From CAYNFH01 sp964396385 (GTDB lineage: Bacteria > Armatimonadota > Chthonomonadetes > Chthonomonadales > CAJBBX01), in NCBI GenBank assembly GCA_964396385.1, contig CAYNFH010000021.1:1-47426 (forward strand): 47,426 nucleotides of DNA. The letters are read 5' to 3'. The notes under the pieces are model-generated. The model searched no databases. It worked only from the letters and a program-made list of their open reading frames with translations, and was not told the origin of the DNA. Shown piece after piece: positions 1 through 6,578 of this stretch (position 1 is its first letter; the number at the start of each line of letters is the position of its first letter). The translations under genes and the position numbers were made by a program.

Positions 1-1196
1 GGCTCCAGCATCAGGTGGTCCGTGGGCGGCGTGTAATCGGCGATCCAGAGGCCGAGCGGCTTGCGCACCGTGTCTTCCAGCCTCTGCGCAGCGGCAATGT
101 CATTCCGGATGGAGCGCACGTGGTAAAAAAGCGGCAGCGCCAGGAGCAGGACCAGCGCCGGACCAGTCCATGCGGGCACGCGACCGGGCGGCAGGCGGCG
201 GAGCAGCAGGTCGGCGCCGGCAGCGAAGCCGATACAGGCGCACGCGTAGTAGACCGGAAGCGGCGGGACGAAGTACCAGCCGAACGGCGGCACGTGCGAT
301 GCGAGCATGATGCTATAGTAGACAAGCATCCACAGGATTGGCGCGCGCATGCCCGGGTAGCGCCGCCAGGCCACGGCCATTCCCACCAAGCAGGCTAGGG
401 TGAGCAGCAGTTGGGGCGCCCCCTCCGTGAACTGCCGGTGGAAGTAGGGCAGGTTGTCGGCGGTCGTACGGGAGTGGCTGTAGACCACGAGCTTTGCCGT
501 AACCGATTCCGGGATCGGCGAGCCGAAGTAGAGGGCAGCGAAGAGCAGCCACGGCGCCACTATCGACAGTGCGAGAACCGCATGCCGGAGGTCGATCCGC
601 CGCCGCTCCCACATCCACCCTCCTATTAGGAACACTGCCAGCGCAATCCCATCCACGCGCAGCAGGAACAGCACGGCCAGTGAGAGCCACAGGAGAAGCG
701 ACCTGCCGCGGACGGCCGCGTAAATGGCGCAGAGCCCGGTGAGCGTCACGAGGCCCGTCTCCATGCCGTCCGTGCCAAAGTTGATGGGCGTGCTGGTGGC
801 GGCGAACAGCAGCGACGCAGCGGCGCCCGCAGTGGGCCGCTTGAGCGCGCTCAGGAGCCGCGCGAGGAGGAAACAGGTGCCGCCATCCGCCAGGATGTTA
901 AGCAGCTTGCCGGCCGCGACGGGATCCAGCCGCAGCGCGGCCGCTCCGGCGAGGAGCAGCGTGTAAAGGGGCGTGGTGGCGCCGAGGACGCGCTCCCCCA
1001 CGTTGTAGACGAAGCCGCAGCCATGCGCCAGGTTCTCCGCGTACCTGAGGGTGATGTAGAAGTCTTCCGCCGTACTGTGGGTGGAGCGCCAGATGAGCAA
1101 CCGGACCAGGACTGCTATAACGGCAATGGCGAGCGGTAGCACAGTATCGGCAGACAGGCGGGAGGGTTCCTGCCCATCCTGGGGTGGAACGTCCAA
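1..1196 (-). CDS. Membrane glycosyltransferase, GT39/arabinofuranosyltransferase-like (3' end beyond window)
   Basis: An open frame enters from the left edge and is read on the minus strand; its C-terminus is outside the window. Translation gives a polytopic membrane protein: first helix at about residues 20-36, then an acidic pair (AEDFY, residues 43-47) at its outer end, followed by RYAENLAHGCGFVYNVGERV and a second helix. Further hydrophobic stretches surround the motifs GTDGMETG and LRVDG. This order (acidic pair, RYAxNL, GERV, GMET, RxDG) is that of lipid-linked-sugar glycosyltransferases of the GT39/GT-C fold, which move a sugar from a polyprenyl carrier at the outer membrane face. Sugar and acceptor cannot be told. 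The start is uncertain: TTG at 1196 or GTG at 1142, neither with a clear ribosome site. It follows the sigma factor gene by about 30 bases in the same direction. Confidence 0.75.
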   Translation of the reverse strand, partial: MDVPPQDGQEPSRLSADTVLPLAIAVIAVLVRLLIWRSTHSTAEDFYITLRYAENLAHGCGFVYNVGERVLGATTPLYTLLLAGAAALRLDPVAAGKLLNILADGGTCFLLARLLSALKRPTAGAAASLLFAATSTPINFGTDGMETGLVTLTGLCAIYAAVRGRSLLLWLSLAVLFLLRVDGIALAVFLIGGWMWERRRIDLRHAVLALSIVAPWLLFAALYFGSPIPESVTAKLVVYSHSRTTADNLPYFHRQFTEGAPQLLLTLACLVGMAVAWRRYPGMRAPILWMLVYYSIMLASHVPPFGWYFVPPLPVYYACACIGFAAGADLLLRRLPPGRVPAWTGPALVLLLALPLFYHVRSIRNDIAAAQRLEDTVRKPLGLWIADYTPPTDHLMLE

Positions 1197-1228
1197 AGGT
1201 GTCGGAGGGTGTCCGGGATGCGGCGGGT

Positions 1229-1909
1229 TCAGCGGACCGGCGCGTTGACCAGGAGCTCGCTCAGGTTGGCGAGACCGATAGGCACGGTGGAGACCTTGCG
1301 CTTGATGCGGGCCAGCGCGTTGTCCACCGACTTGGTCTTACACTGCAGCTCCGTGGCGATCTCCCGGTAGGACTTTCCGACCTGGTATCCGGCCAGCACG
1401 CGCCACTCAAAGTCCGAGAGCACCTGCTGAAGAAGGTCGTGAAGCTGCTTGGTATCCTCACTCTGCAGGACCAGCTCCTCCGGATCTAGCACGTCCGAAG
1501 ACGGGAGGATGTCGGACAGGTTCCAGTCCGGTCCGGAGTCCTCGGAGGGCGACTCCAGGGACAGGGAGGTGTTGAGCGGCATCTGCTTCTGGCGCGTGGC
1601 GGTCTTGATGGCGGTGATGATGTGCCGCTGGATGCAGACTTTGGCGAACGCAGGAAACGAGATGGCGCGGTCGCAGCGGAAGTCCACAATGGCCTGCCAG
1701 AGCCCTATCATGCCCACCTGGAGCAGATCTTCTTTTTCGGCGCCTACCAGGAAGTAGGACTTCACTTTGGTACGTACGAGATTGCGGTACTTGTAGAGCA
1801 GGAATTCGCTCGCCTGCTCATCTCCGCGTTGGGCCCGTGACACAATCTCGCGGTCCTGCATGTCAATGTAGTAGACAAGTGACGGCTTCTGGCGGTGCTC
1901 CAGTTCCAT
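1229..1909 (-). CDS. sigH: RNA polymerase sigma factor, SigH (Spo0H)-like
   Basis: A 226-residue sigma-70 family protein. Region 2 reads KYRNLVRTKVKSYFLVGAEK and continues into EDLLQVGMIGLWQAI (core binding and -10 recognition), followed by ITAIKTATRQKQMPLN; region 4.2 near residues 175-205 holds the helix-turn-helix YREIATELQCKTKSVDNALA. These stretches match my memory of Bacillus SigH very closely, including the ITAIKTATRQK signature, and the length is right. In Firmicutes SigH drives transition-state and early sporulation genes; here its regulon is unknown and no spore genes are visible. ATG at 1909 has GGGAG about 12 bases upstream, and a good promoter lies at 1999-2027. It is divergent from the riboswitch-flgM unit. 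Confidence 0.9.
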   Translation of the reverse strand: MELEHRQKPSLVYYIDMQDREIVSRAQRGDEQASEFLLYKYRNLVRTKVKSYFLVGAEKEDLLQVGMIGLWQAIVDFRCDRAISFPAFAKVCIQRHIITAIKTATRQKQMPLNTSLSLESPSEDSGPDWNLSDILPSSDVLDPEELVLQSEDTKQLHDLLQQVLSDFEWRVLAGYQVGKSYREIATELQCKTKSVDNALARIKRKVSTVPIGLANLSELLVNAPVR

Positions 1910-1998
1910 GGTCGGGCAGGTCTCCCAAAAAGAAGGAATGGACTTTCGGCGGCGCGGCCGTAGTACGGGGGATCATGCGGTGAGTCCAGAACAGACCC

Positions 1999-2027
1999 AT
2001 TATACAGCAGAGTTCGCGGGTTGACAA
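1999..2027 (-). promoter_or_regulatory. Sigma-70-type promoter of the sigH-like gene
   Basis: Read on the minus strand: -35 TTGTCA (2027-2022), 17-base spacer, perfect -10 TATAAT (2004-1999). Transcription would start near 1992 and give a leader of about 80 bases before the ATG at 1909. Confidence 0.75.
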
Positions 2028-2046
2028 GAGCGGCCCCTGGGGCCAT

Positions 2047-2075
2047 TTGACAGTCTCTAAGCGCTATGTTATGCT
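2047..2075 (+). promoter_or_regulatory. Sigma-70-type promoter of the riboswitch-flgM transcript
   Basis: Perfect -35 TTGACA (2047-2052), 17-base spacer, -10 TATGCT (2070-2075). Predicted start near 2082, about 85 bases before the riboswitch aptamer and 290 bases before flgM. It is back-to-back with the sigH promoter. The use of a housekeeping promoter implies flgM control is exerted mainly in the leader. Confidence 0.75.
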
Positions 2076-2164
2076 TACCCAGAGGCGGCCGGACGGGGCC
2101 TGGTAAAAATACTGAAAAAAGTCCTAAAGTCGGCCGTAGGCCTCGCCAATAATCCGTAGAGAAG

Positions 2165-2314
2165 AGATGTTAAGGGCAAACCCACAGAAATGTGGGGACG
2201 CAAAGCTATGGGCCTAAACTGCGGGTTGAAGGTTGAAGGTTGAGGGTTGAGGGTTCCGGCCCATCACCTCTCACCTCTCACCTCTCACCTCTCTGCAAGG
2301 TTGCCAGGTTGCCG
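2165..2314 (+). promoter_or_regulatory. Cyclic-di-GMP-I (GEMM-I) riboswitch with an expanded loop
   Basis: The 5' domain at 2173-2217 carries the diagnostic order GGGCAAACC, a stem CACA-GAAA-TGTG with a GNRA tetraloop, then GGGACGCAAAGC, TATGGGCCTAAA. The 3' domain GGTTGCCAGGTTGCCG (2299-2314) matches the conserved tail of the second helix. These two halves, known from the Vc2-type aptamer family, are separated by about 80 bases (2218-2298) that are largely tandem repeat (see repeat at 2222-2296), in a loop whose length is known to vary. The class binds c-di-GMP and commonly controls motility genes, consistent with flgM downstream. Possible expression platform: GTCT at 2347-2350 can pair with AGAC at 2365-2368, enclosing the AAGGAGG ribosome site. 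Which ligand state frees the site cannot be decided by eye. Confidence 0.82.
2222..2296. repeat. Tandem GTTGAAGG and CACCTCT repeat arms inside the riboswitch
   Basis: 2222-2256 is a run of GGTTGAA/GGGTTGA units; 2265-2296 is a run of CACCTCT units. The purine-rich arm can partly pair with the pyrimidine-rich arm, so the insert may simply lengthen the riboswitch's second helix. Both unit families recur in this window (GTTGAAGG at 21668 and 43579; GGTGAGA at 2671 and 2786). Confidence 0.8.
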
Positions 2315-2370
2315 TCTTTCGAGCAAGACTTTGCCAGACCTGCGAAGTCTACGACGAAGGAGGCAGACAG

Positions 2371-2682
2371 GTGCAGATCTCGATGGAGGAGGTTGACCGC
2401 ATCCTCCAGAGCCGGCTCAAGGCCGGCCAGAGCGGTCAGGAGCTGCATGAAGTAGACGCAGCCATTGCCGGGCTCGCCGAGGCCGACTCTCCGGACGTGT
2501 TCACGCGCTCCGAGGAGGTACAGCGAGTGAAAGAGCTGATTGCGGAGATGCCCGACGTGCGCGAGGAACGGGTCGCGGAGATACAGGCCCGCCTGGCGAA
2601 CGGGATGTACAAAGTGAGCAGCGCGGAGATCGCGGACCTCATGGTCCGCAGAGCGCTGGCGGATAATGCAGGTGAGAGGTGA
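2371..2682 (+). CDS. flgM: Anti-sigma-28 factor FlgM-like protein
   Basis: A 103-residue acidic protein. The C-terminal half (about residues 60-97) reads REERVAEIQARLANGMYKVS then SAEIADLMVRRAL, the signature of the FlgM sigma-28-binding domain (spacing of helix, G-x-Y-x-V, then the iA-x-x-m helix). FlgM holds the flagellar sigma factor inactive until it is exported through the hook-basal body. GTG start at 2371 is fixed by AAGGAGG seven bases upstream. No flagellar structural gene or fliA is nearby, so flgM stands alone between sigH and parA. The stop codon TGA (2680-2682) lies inside a GGTGAGA repeat run, which also encodes the last residues (GER). A terminator follows at 2737. Confidence 0.82.
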   Translation: MQISMEEVDRILQSRLKAGQSGQELHEVDAAIAGLAEADSPDVFTRSEEVQRVKELIAEMPDVREERVAEIQARLANGMYKVSSAEIADLMVRRALADNAGER

Positions 2683-2695
2683 GAGGTGAGAGGTT
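2671..2695. repeat. GGTGAGA tandem repeat at the flgM stop codon
   Basis: Three and a half GGTGAGA(G) units that contain the flgM stop. They are inverted relative to the CACCTCT arms at 2265-2296 and 2786-2803, so flgM sits within inverted copies. Confidence 0.85.
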
Positions 2696-2736
2696 AGACC
2701 GCTCGCCGCTAGCTGCCTCTTGTCATTGAGTCTCTG

Positions 2737-2765
2737 AAAGGCGCCCCTCCGTTGGGCGCCTTTTT
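2737..2765 (+). terminator. Rho-independent terminator after flgM
   Basis: Stem AAAGGCGCC / GGCGCCTTT around a nine-base loop, followed by a T-run (2761-2765). Ends the riboswitch-flgM transcript 55 bases past the stop. Confidence 0.85.
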
Positions 2766-2785
2766 GCTGCGTGCACCGCAAACAT

Positions 2786-2803
2786 CACCTCTCACCTCTC
2801 ACC
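2786..2803. repeat. CACCTCT tandem repeat upstream of parA
   Basis: CACCTCT units, complementary to the GGTGAGA run at 2671-2695. Lies between the flgM terminator and the parA ribosome site. Confidence 0.8.
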
Positions 2804-2874
2804 TTCCTCCGGCAGGATTAGTCTGAGCGCGCGCGCAATTGTATCCCGCAGTATTGCGGTGAGGAGAGCGGCGC

Positions 2875-3660
2875 GTGGGCAAGGTGTACTCCGTAGTGAA
2901 CCAGAAGGGCGGCGTGGGCAAAACCACGACCGTCGTGAACGTATCGGCCGTGCTGGCCAACAGCGGCCGCAAGGTGCTAGTGGTAGACCTGGATCCGCAG
3001 GGCAACGCCACCAGTGGTCTCGGAATCGATAAGAACACGGTCGGGAAGGCAGACGGCCCCTACCCCGGCTCTACGTACGACGTGATGATCCGGGGTATGG
3101 AGATGACGGAGGCCATTGCCCCCACCCCCATTGAGAACCTCTTCATCCTTCCCTCCAACCTGGAGCTGGCCGGCGCGGAGCTGGAGCTGATGCCCCGCAT
3201 CGCGCGCGAGGGCGTGCTGAACGCGGCGCTCTTCGACGTACGCGACTCCTACGACTTCATCTTTGTGGACGCTCCCCCCTCCCTGGCGCTGCTCACGGTG
3301 AACGCGCTGGTGGCGGCGGACTACCTGATCATCCCTATCCAGTGCGAATACTACGCGCTGGAGGGCGTCAGCCTGCTGATGCGCACCATCGGCCTCATCC
3401 GCAAGCAGCTCAACCCGCAGCTCCAGATAGGCCTGGTGGTGCTCACCATGTACGATGGCCGGGCCCGGCTGAACCAGCAGGTGGTGGAGGAGGTGCGGCG
3501 TGTGTTCCAGGACCGGGTCGCGCGGCGCATGGTGCCCCGCAATATCCGCATCGCGGAGGCGCCGAGCCACGGTCTGCCCGTCACGCAGTACGACTCGCAG
3601 TCGCGCGGAGCGGCTGCCTACCGCGAAATCGCTCAGGAGGTGTCTCGAATTGGAACGTAA
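2875..3660 (+). CDS. parA: Chromosome-partitioning ATPase ParA/Soj
   Basis: A 261-residue ParA/MinD-type ATPase. Deviant Walker A KGGVGKTT (residues 11-18, both lysines present), VLVVDLDPQGN (A' motif, D38/D40) and Walker B-like DFIFVDAPPS near residue 125. With ParB it segregates the origin region of the chromosome: ATP-bound dimers coat the nucleoid and are released by ParB-parS. The N-terminus is short, with no extra DNA-binding domain, as in chromosomal Soj rather than plasmid type Ia ParA. GTG start at 2875 follows GAGGAG by eight bases. It overlaps parB, and the pair suggests the replication origin may be near, though no dnaA or gidAB is seen. Confidence 0.95.
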   Translation: MGKVYSVVNQKGGVGKTTTVVNVSAVLANSGRKVLVVDLDPQGNATSGLGIDKNTVGKADGPYPGSTYDVMIRGMEMTEAIAPTPIENLFILPSNLELAGAELELMPRIAREGVLNAALFDVRDSYDFIFVDAPPSLALLTVNALVAADYLIIPIQCEYYALEGVSLLMRTIGLIRKQLNPQLQIGLVVLTMYDGRARLNQQVVEEVRRVFQDRVARRMVPRNIRIAEAPSHGLPVTQYDSQSRGAAAYREIAQEVSRIGT

Positions 3661-4516
3661 GGGACTGGGCAAAGGGCTGGGCGCGCTCATCTCCACTGTG
3701 CTGGAGGAAGAGGGCTCGGGCTCCGTGCAGGAGGTGTCGGTCGACCGCATCTCGCCGAACCGGTACCAGCCGCGCCAGGCGTTCGACGAGGACCGCTTGG
3801 AGGAGCTGGCGGACTCTATACGGGAGCACGGCGTGCTTCAGCCGGTGCTGGTGAAGCGCACGGGATGGGACACTTACGAGCTGGTGGCGGGTGAGCGCCG
3901 GCTGCGGGCCGCGCAGAAGGCGGGGCTTGCGGCCGTCCCCGTGGTGGTGAAGGAGTACGAGCCGCAGCAGATGCTGGAGATCGCGCTCATCGAGAACCTG
4001 CAGCGCGAGGACATCAACCCGGTGGATGCGGCGCAGGCGTACCAGCGGCTAAAGGCGGAGTTCGGGCTGACGCAGGAGCAGATCGCGCAGCGAGTCGGCA
4101 AGTCGCAGCCGGCCATCGCCAACACGCTCCGGCTGCTGCACCTGCCGCAGCCGATCCTGGACGCCCTGGGGAAGGGCGAGATCACGGAGGGGCACGCGCG
4201 GGCGCTGCTCCTGGCATCGCCTCAGGCGCAGGTCACGCTGCTGGAGGACGTGCGGCGGCGGGGGCTCTCCGTGCGGGAGACGGAGAATCTGGCGCGGCAG
4301 ATCCCTGCCGAACGCACCCCTGGCGGCCGCGGCCGTCCCGCTCGGCGTCCCCAGCGCGACGCCAACTTCGCGGCGGCCGAGGAGGCGCTGCAGCAGGCGC
4401 TCGGGACCAAGGTGACGCTGCACAAGACGGAGCAGGGCGGGCGGATCGAGATTGAGTTCTACTCTCCGGAGCACATGGAGGCGGTGGTGGAGAAGCTGTT
4501 GAGGGCCGAGGGGTAG
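3650..4516 (+). CDS. parB: Chromosome-partitioning protein ParB/Spo0J
   Basis: Binds parS sites and spreads as a CTP-dependent clamp; stimulates ParA. I place the start at TTG 3650, with AGGAGG nine bases upstream, overlapping the last 11 bases of parA; this gives 288 residues beginning with the typical ParB leader KGLGKGLGALI. The longer frame upstream reads out of parA in another phase and is not ParB-like. Visible parts: Box II/CTP region GERRLRAAQKAGLAAVPVV (about 76-95), ENLQREDINPVDAAQAYQRL, the helix-turn-helix EQIAQRVGKSQPAIANTLRL (about 141-160), and a C-terminal dimer domain after a basic, Arg/Pro-rich linker. Stop and the next start share one base. Confidence 0.93.
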   Translation: MERKGLGKGLGALISTVLEEEGSGSVQEVSVDRISPNRYQPRQAFDEDRLEELADSIREHGVLQPVLVKRTGWDTYELVAGERRLRAAQKAGLAAVPVVVKEYEPQQMLEIALIENLQREDINPVDAAQAYQRLKAEFGLTQEQIAQRVGKSQPAIANTLRLLHLPQPILDALGKGEITEGHARALLLASPQAQVTLLEDVRRRGLSVRETENLARQIPAERTPGGRGRPARRPQRDANFAAAEEALQQALGTKVTLHKTEQGGRIEIEFYSPEHMEAVVEKLLRAEG

Positions 4517-5040
4517 TGGAAGCCCCCCAGCCCCCAATAATGGGGCAGCATTCTGAATTGGAAGAACGGCAGGAGAAGTTCTACTTCAGGGACCCGGCGG
4601 CGCCGAAGCCGAATGTGGCGCTCTCTCCGGGAGTAGCGGCGGTGATCTTCGATGAGCACCGCCGCATTCTTTTGCTCAAACGTGCGAAGGGGCCATATTG
4701 GTCGCTGCCGGGCGGGCGGATGGACGTCGGAGAGTCCGCGGCGGGATGCTGCATCCGCGAGACGCGGGAGGAGACCGGGCTCGAAACGGAGGTGGTGCGA
4801 ATCATCGGCGTGTACTCGGATCCAACCAGCATCGTAGCGTACCCGGACGGGAACGTTCAGCAGAGCTTCGTGGTGTTATTCGAGGCGCGGGTGGTCGGCG
4901 GCGAGTTCACAGGCTGCGAGGAAGCGGAAGAACTCTATTGGATCTCGCGCGAGGAGCTGGACAGCTTCGCCGTCATCCCCGACAGCGTGCTCGGCTGCGA
5001 GGATGCGTGGGCAGGAGTAGAGGCGGCGTTAATCCGGTAA
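4516..5040 (+). CDS. NUDIX hydrolase
   Basis: A 174-residue protein with a perfect Nudix box from G67 to L89 (GX5EX7REUXEEXGU: G67, E73, R81-E82, E85-E86, G88), preceded by the usual strand LPGGRMDVGESA. Nudix enzymes cleave nucleoside diphosphates linked to another moiety; the substrate here is not evident. The region FYFRDPAAPKPNVALSPGVA before the fold resembles ADP-ribose or NTP-sanitising members with a short N-terminal strand. GTG at 4516 overlaps the parB stop by one base, so translation is probably coupled; ATG at 4540 is an alternative start. Confidence 0.9.
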   Translation: MEAPQPPIMGQHSELEERQEKFYFRDPAAPKPNVALSPGVAAVIFDEHRRILLLKRAKGPYWSLPGGRMDVGESAAGCCIRETREETGLETEVVRIIGVYSDPTSIVAYPDGNVQQSFVVLFEARVVGGEFTGCEEAEELYWISREELDSFAVIPDSVLGCEDAWAGVEAALIR

Positions 5041-5180
5041 CCCCGGTATATTTCACGTTTTATACTCCGTTGAAATACCAGATTTGCGCGTGCCCACACC
5101 AAGCAGATAGAGAAAAGCCGCACATTCCGGTTCCGCGGCGGGTGAGAGCGGGCGAGTAAACTCACGCCAACCCAAGGCAA

Positions 5181-5694
5181 AGCCTGCCTGCGCAGGCTGG
5201 GAATCTACACTCCCAGAGGAAAAGAGATGCGAGAACCGTACACAAAGCTCTACTGTCACCTGGTTTGGGCAACATGGGATCGGCTACCCCTCATCACGCA
5301 AGAGATAGAGCCTCGGCTCTATGGAGCTATCCGAACCAAGCTCCACGAGCTCAAGTGCTAGCCGGTGGCCATCGGGGGCGTGGAGGACCACATTCACTGC
5401 CTGTGCAGATTCAACCCGGTAATCTCCCTCTCCTATCTGGTGCAACAGGTTAAGGGCTCAACGTCCCACTTGACGTCCCATGAGATTACACTAGGGAAAG
5501 CGTTCAAGTGGCAGGGCGCCTATGGAGCGTTTACCGTGAGCTACGATGCAGTGCCACAGGTCAAAGCCTACGTTCTAGGTCAGAAAGAGCACCATGCCTG
5601 CGGTAGCCTATGGCCAGACTGGGAAACCACATTCATCATGGAGGAGGATGAGATCGGTTCTGGAGCAATGGGTAAGCCGGCGTAGGCCGGCTTA
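5181..5694 (+). mobile_element. IS200/REP-associated-transposase-like element bounded by hairpins
   Basis: The Y1-transposase reading frame (5227-5685) is bounded by two strong imperfectly related hairpins: AGCCTGC-CTGC-GCAGGCT at 5181-5198 upstream and TAAGCCGGC-GTAG-GCCGGCTTA at 5673-5694 downstream. There are no long terminal inverted repeats, as expected for the IS200/IS605 group, which recognises subterminal hairpins in single-stranded DNA. The downstream hairpin has GTAG as its loop, and the transposase stop codon is within that loop. The exact ends of the element are unknown. Confidence 0.65.
5227..5685 (+). pseudogene. IS200-like Y1 transposase with an in-frame amber codon
   Basis: From ATG 5227 (after GAGGAAAAGAG) the frame reads MREPYTKLYCHLVWATWDRL, typical of the transposase N-terminus, and stays in phase to 5685 except for TAG at 5359-5361 (codon 45). 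Past the stop come the HUH motif H55-I-H57 (EDHIHCL), the segment SYLVQQVKGSTS, FKWQGAYGAFTVS, and the nucleophile Tyr115 in KAYVLGQKEHH. The full length, 152 sense codons, is normal for the family. One nonsense change therefore separates the first 44 residues from the catalytic part. A GTG at 5365 could restart translation, but lacks a ribosome site. Most likely an inactive copy. Confidence 0.8.
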
Positions 5695-5713
5695 GCCCCG
5701 GGTTGCCGCGAGT

Positions 5714-6424
5714 TCACTCGCCGGGCCACGCCGCTACAACGGGCAAATGGTCTGATGCATCTGTAGAGATCGTCTCCGCCTTAGCAGTGTCTAGCCCTTC
5801 TGAAAGCCAAACATAGTCAATCCGCGCAGATGGCACGTCCGCCGGAAAAGTAGGTTCGTTTCCCGGCGCACCTGCGTCCTGCAGGCCCGTCACCTCCGCC
5901 AGCAGGCGGATCTCCTCGGAGTCCGGCGTAGCGTTGAAGTCCCCGCATAGAATAACCGGCCCCTGCGCGCGCCGGAGTCGCTCTGCCACGACTGGAGCGG
6001 AATCCAGCCGGTCCTGGGCATCCAGGCTCCAGTGCGTCGTCATTACGGTGAGCGGGCCGGCCGGGGTGTCCAGGACCACTTCCAACAGCCCACGGCGCTC
6101 GGGGAGCTTGAGGATGCGAGCGCGCTCACAGGCATTCGGCAGCTCGGTACTGTGTCTGGAGAGGACCTGCAGGGCCGTGAGGATGGCGTTGCCGTAGCGG
6201 CCCACACCCAGCCGGAAGTTACACTGGAAGACGCACCGCATGCCCAGCAGCCGGCCCAGGCGGTGGGGCTGGTCCTGGAAGCCACTCTCCGGCAGCCGCT
6301 GGTGTACCTCCTGCAGGCAGACCACCTGCGCACCCGTGCCACGGATCACGTCCGCAATGCGCTTCGGCGACCGAACTCCGTCTATCCCCAGGCACCCCCG
6401 GATGTTATAGGTGACGATACGCAT
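5714..6424 (-). CDS. Endonuclease/exonuclease/phosphatase-family protein
   Basis: A 236-residue protein of the EEP (DNase I-like) fold. In order: TYNIRG (residues 4-9, first metal-site Asn), CLQEVHQ (catalytic Glu near 39), MTTHWSLD (His near 129), VILCGDFNATPDS (Asp/Asn near 158), ARIDYVWLS and the final SDHLPVVA (catalytic Asp-His). All core residues are present, so it should be an active Mg-dependent phosphodiesterase or phosphatase; the substrate (DNA, phosphoinositide-like or sphingolipid) cannot be read from sequence. No signal peptide, so cytoplasmic. It is the last gene of the run starting at 16445, separated from dppC by a repeat element that abuts its start codon. Confidence 0.87.
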   Translation of the reverse strand: MRIVTYNIRGCLGIDGVRSPKRIADVIRGTGAQVVCLQEVHQRLPESGFQDQPHRLGRLLGMRCVFQCNFRLGVGRYGNAILTALQVLSRHSTELPNACERARILKLPERRGLLEVVLDTPAGPLTVMTTHWSLDAQDRLDSAPVVAERLRRAQGPVILCGDFNATPDSEEIRLLAEVTGLQDAGAPGNEPTFPADVPSARIDYVWLSEGLDTAKAETISTDASDHLPVVAAWPGE

Positions 6425-6431
6425 GGAGAAT

Positions 6432-6555
6432 GGCCGCTAATGAACGTGAATAGACGGAAATGGGGACCGATGTTCTCTCCAAAGCTGACCTGGCCCCGGC
6501 ACACTAACTCCAGACGTCGGCTGTCATTCTCGTTCGTTCGCGTGTATTCGCGGCC
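6432..6555. repeat. Inverted-arm repeat element, TTCATTCGCG family
   Basis: Left arm 6432-6461 (GGCCGCTAATGAACGTGAAT...) and right arm 6525-6555 (CGTTCGTTCGCG...ATTCGCGGCC) are inverted copies of the same 10-11 bp unit. It fills the gap between the dppC-like stop and the next gene. Copies of the family occur at 11690-11892 and, as one arm, at 16405-16440. Confidence 0.75.
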
Positions 6556-6578
6556 GGAATCCTCTGGCAAAATTGCGG

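Noticed and set aside
2222..2811. CRISPR array
   Set aside because: The repeats are contiguous 7-8 base units without unique spacers of constant length, and no cas genes are present.
3500..3649. N-terminal extension of ParB
   Set aside because: It is read out of parA in another phase; the TTG at 3650 has AGGAGG upstream and gives the standard KGLGKGLGALI beginning.
5359..5361. Pyrrolysine or readthrough at the amber codon of the IS200-like transposase
   Set aside because: No pyrrolysine genes or context are seen, and single nonsense mutations are common in insertion sequences.
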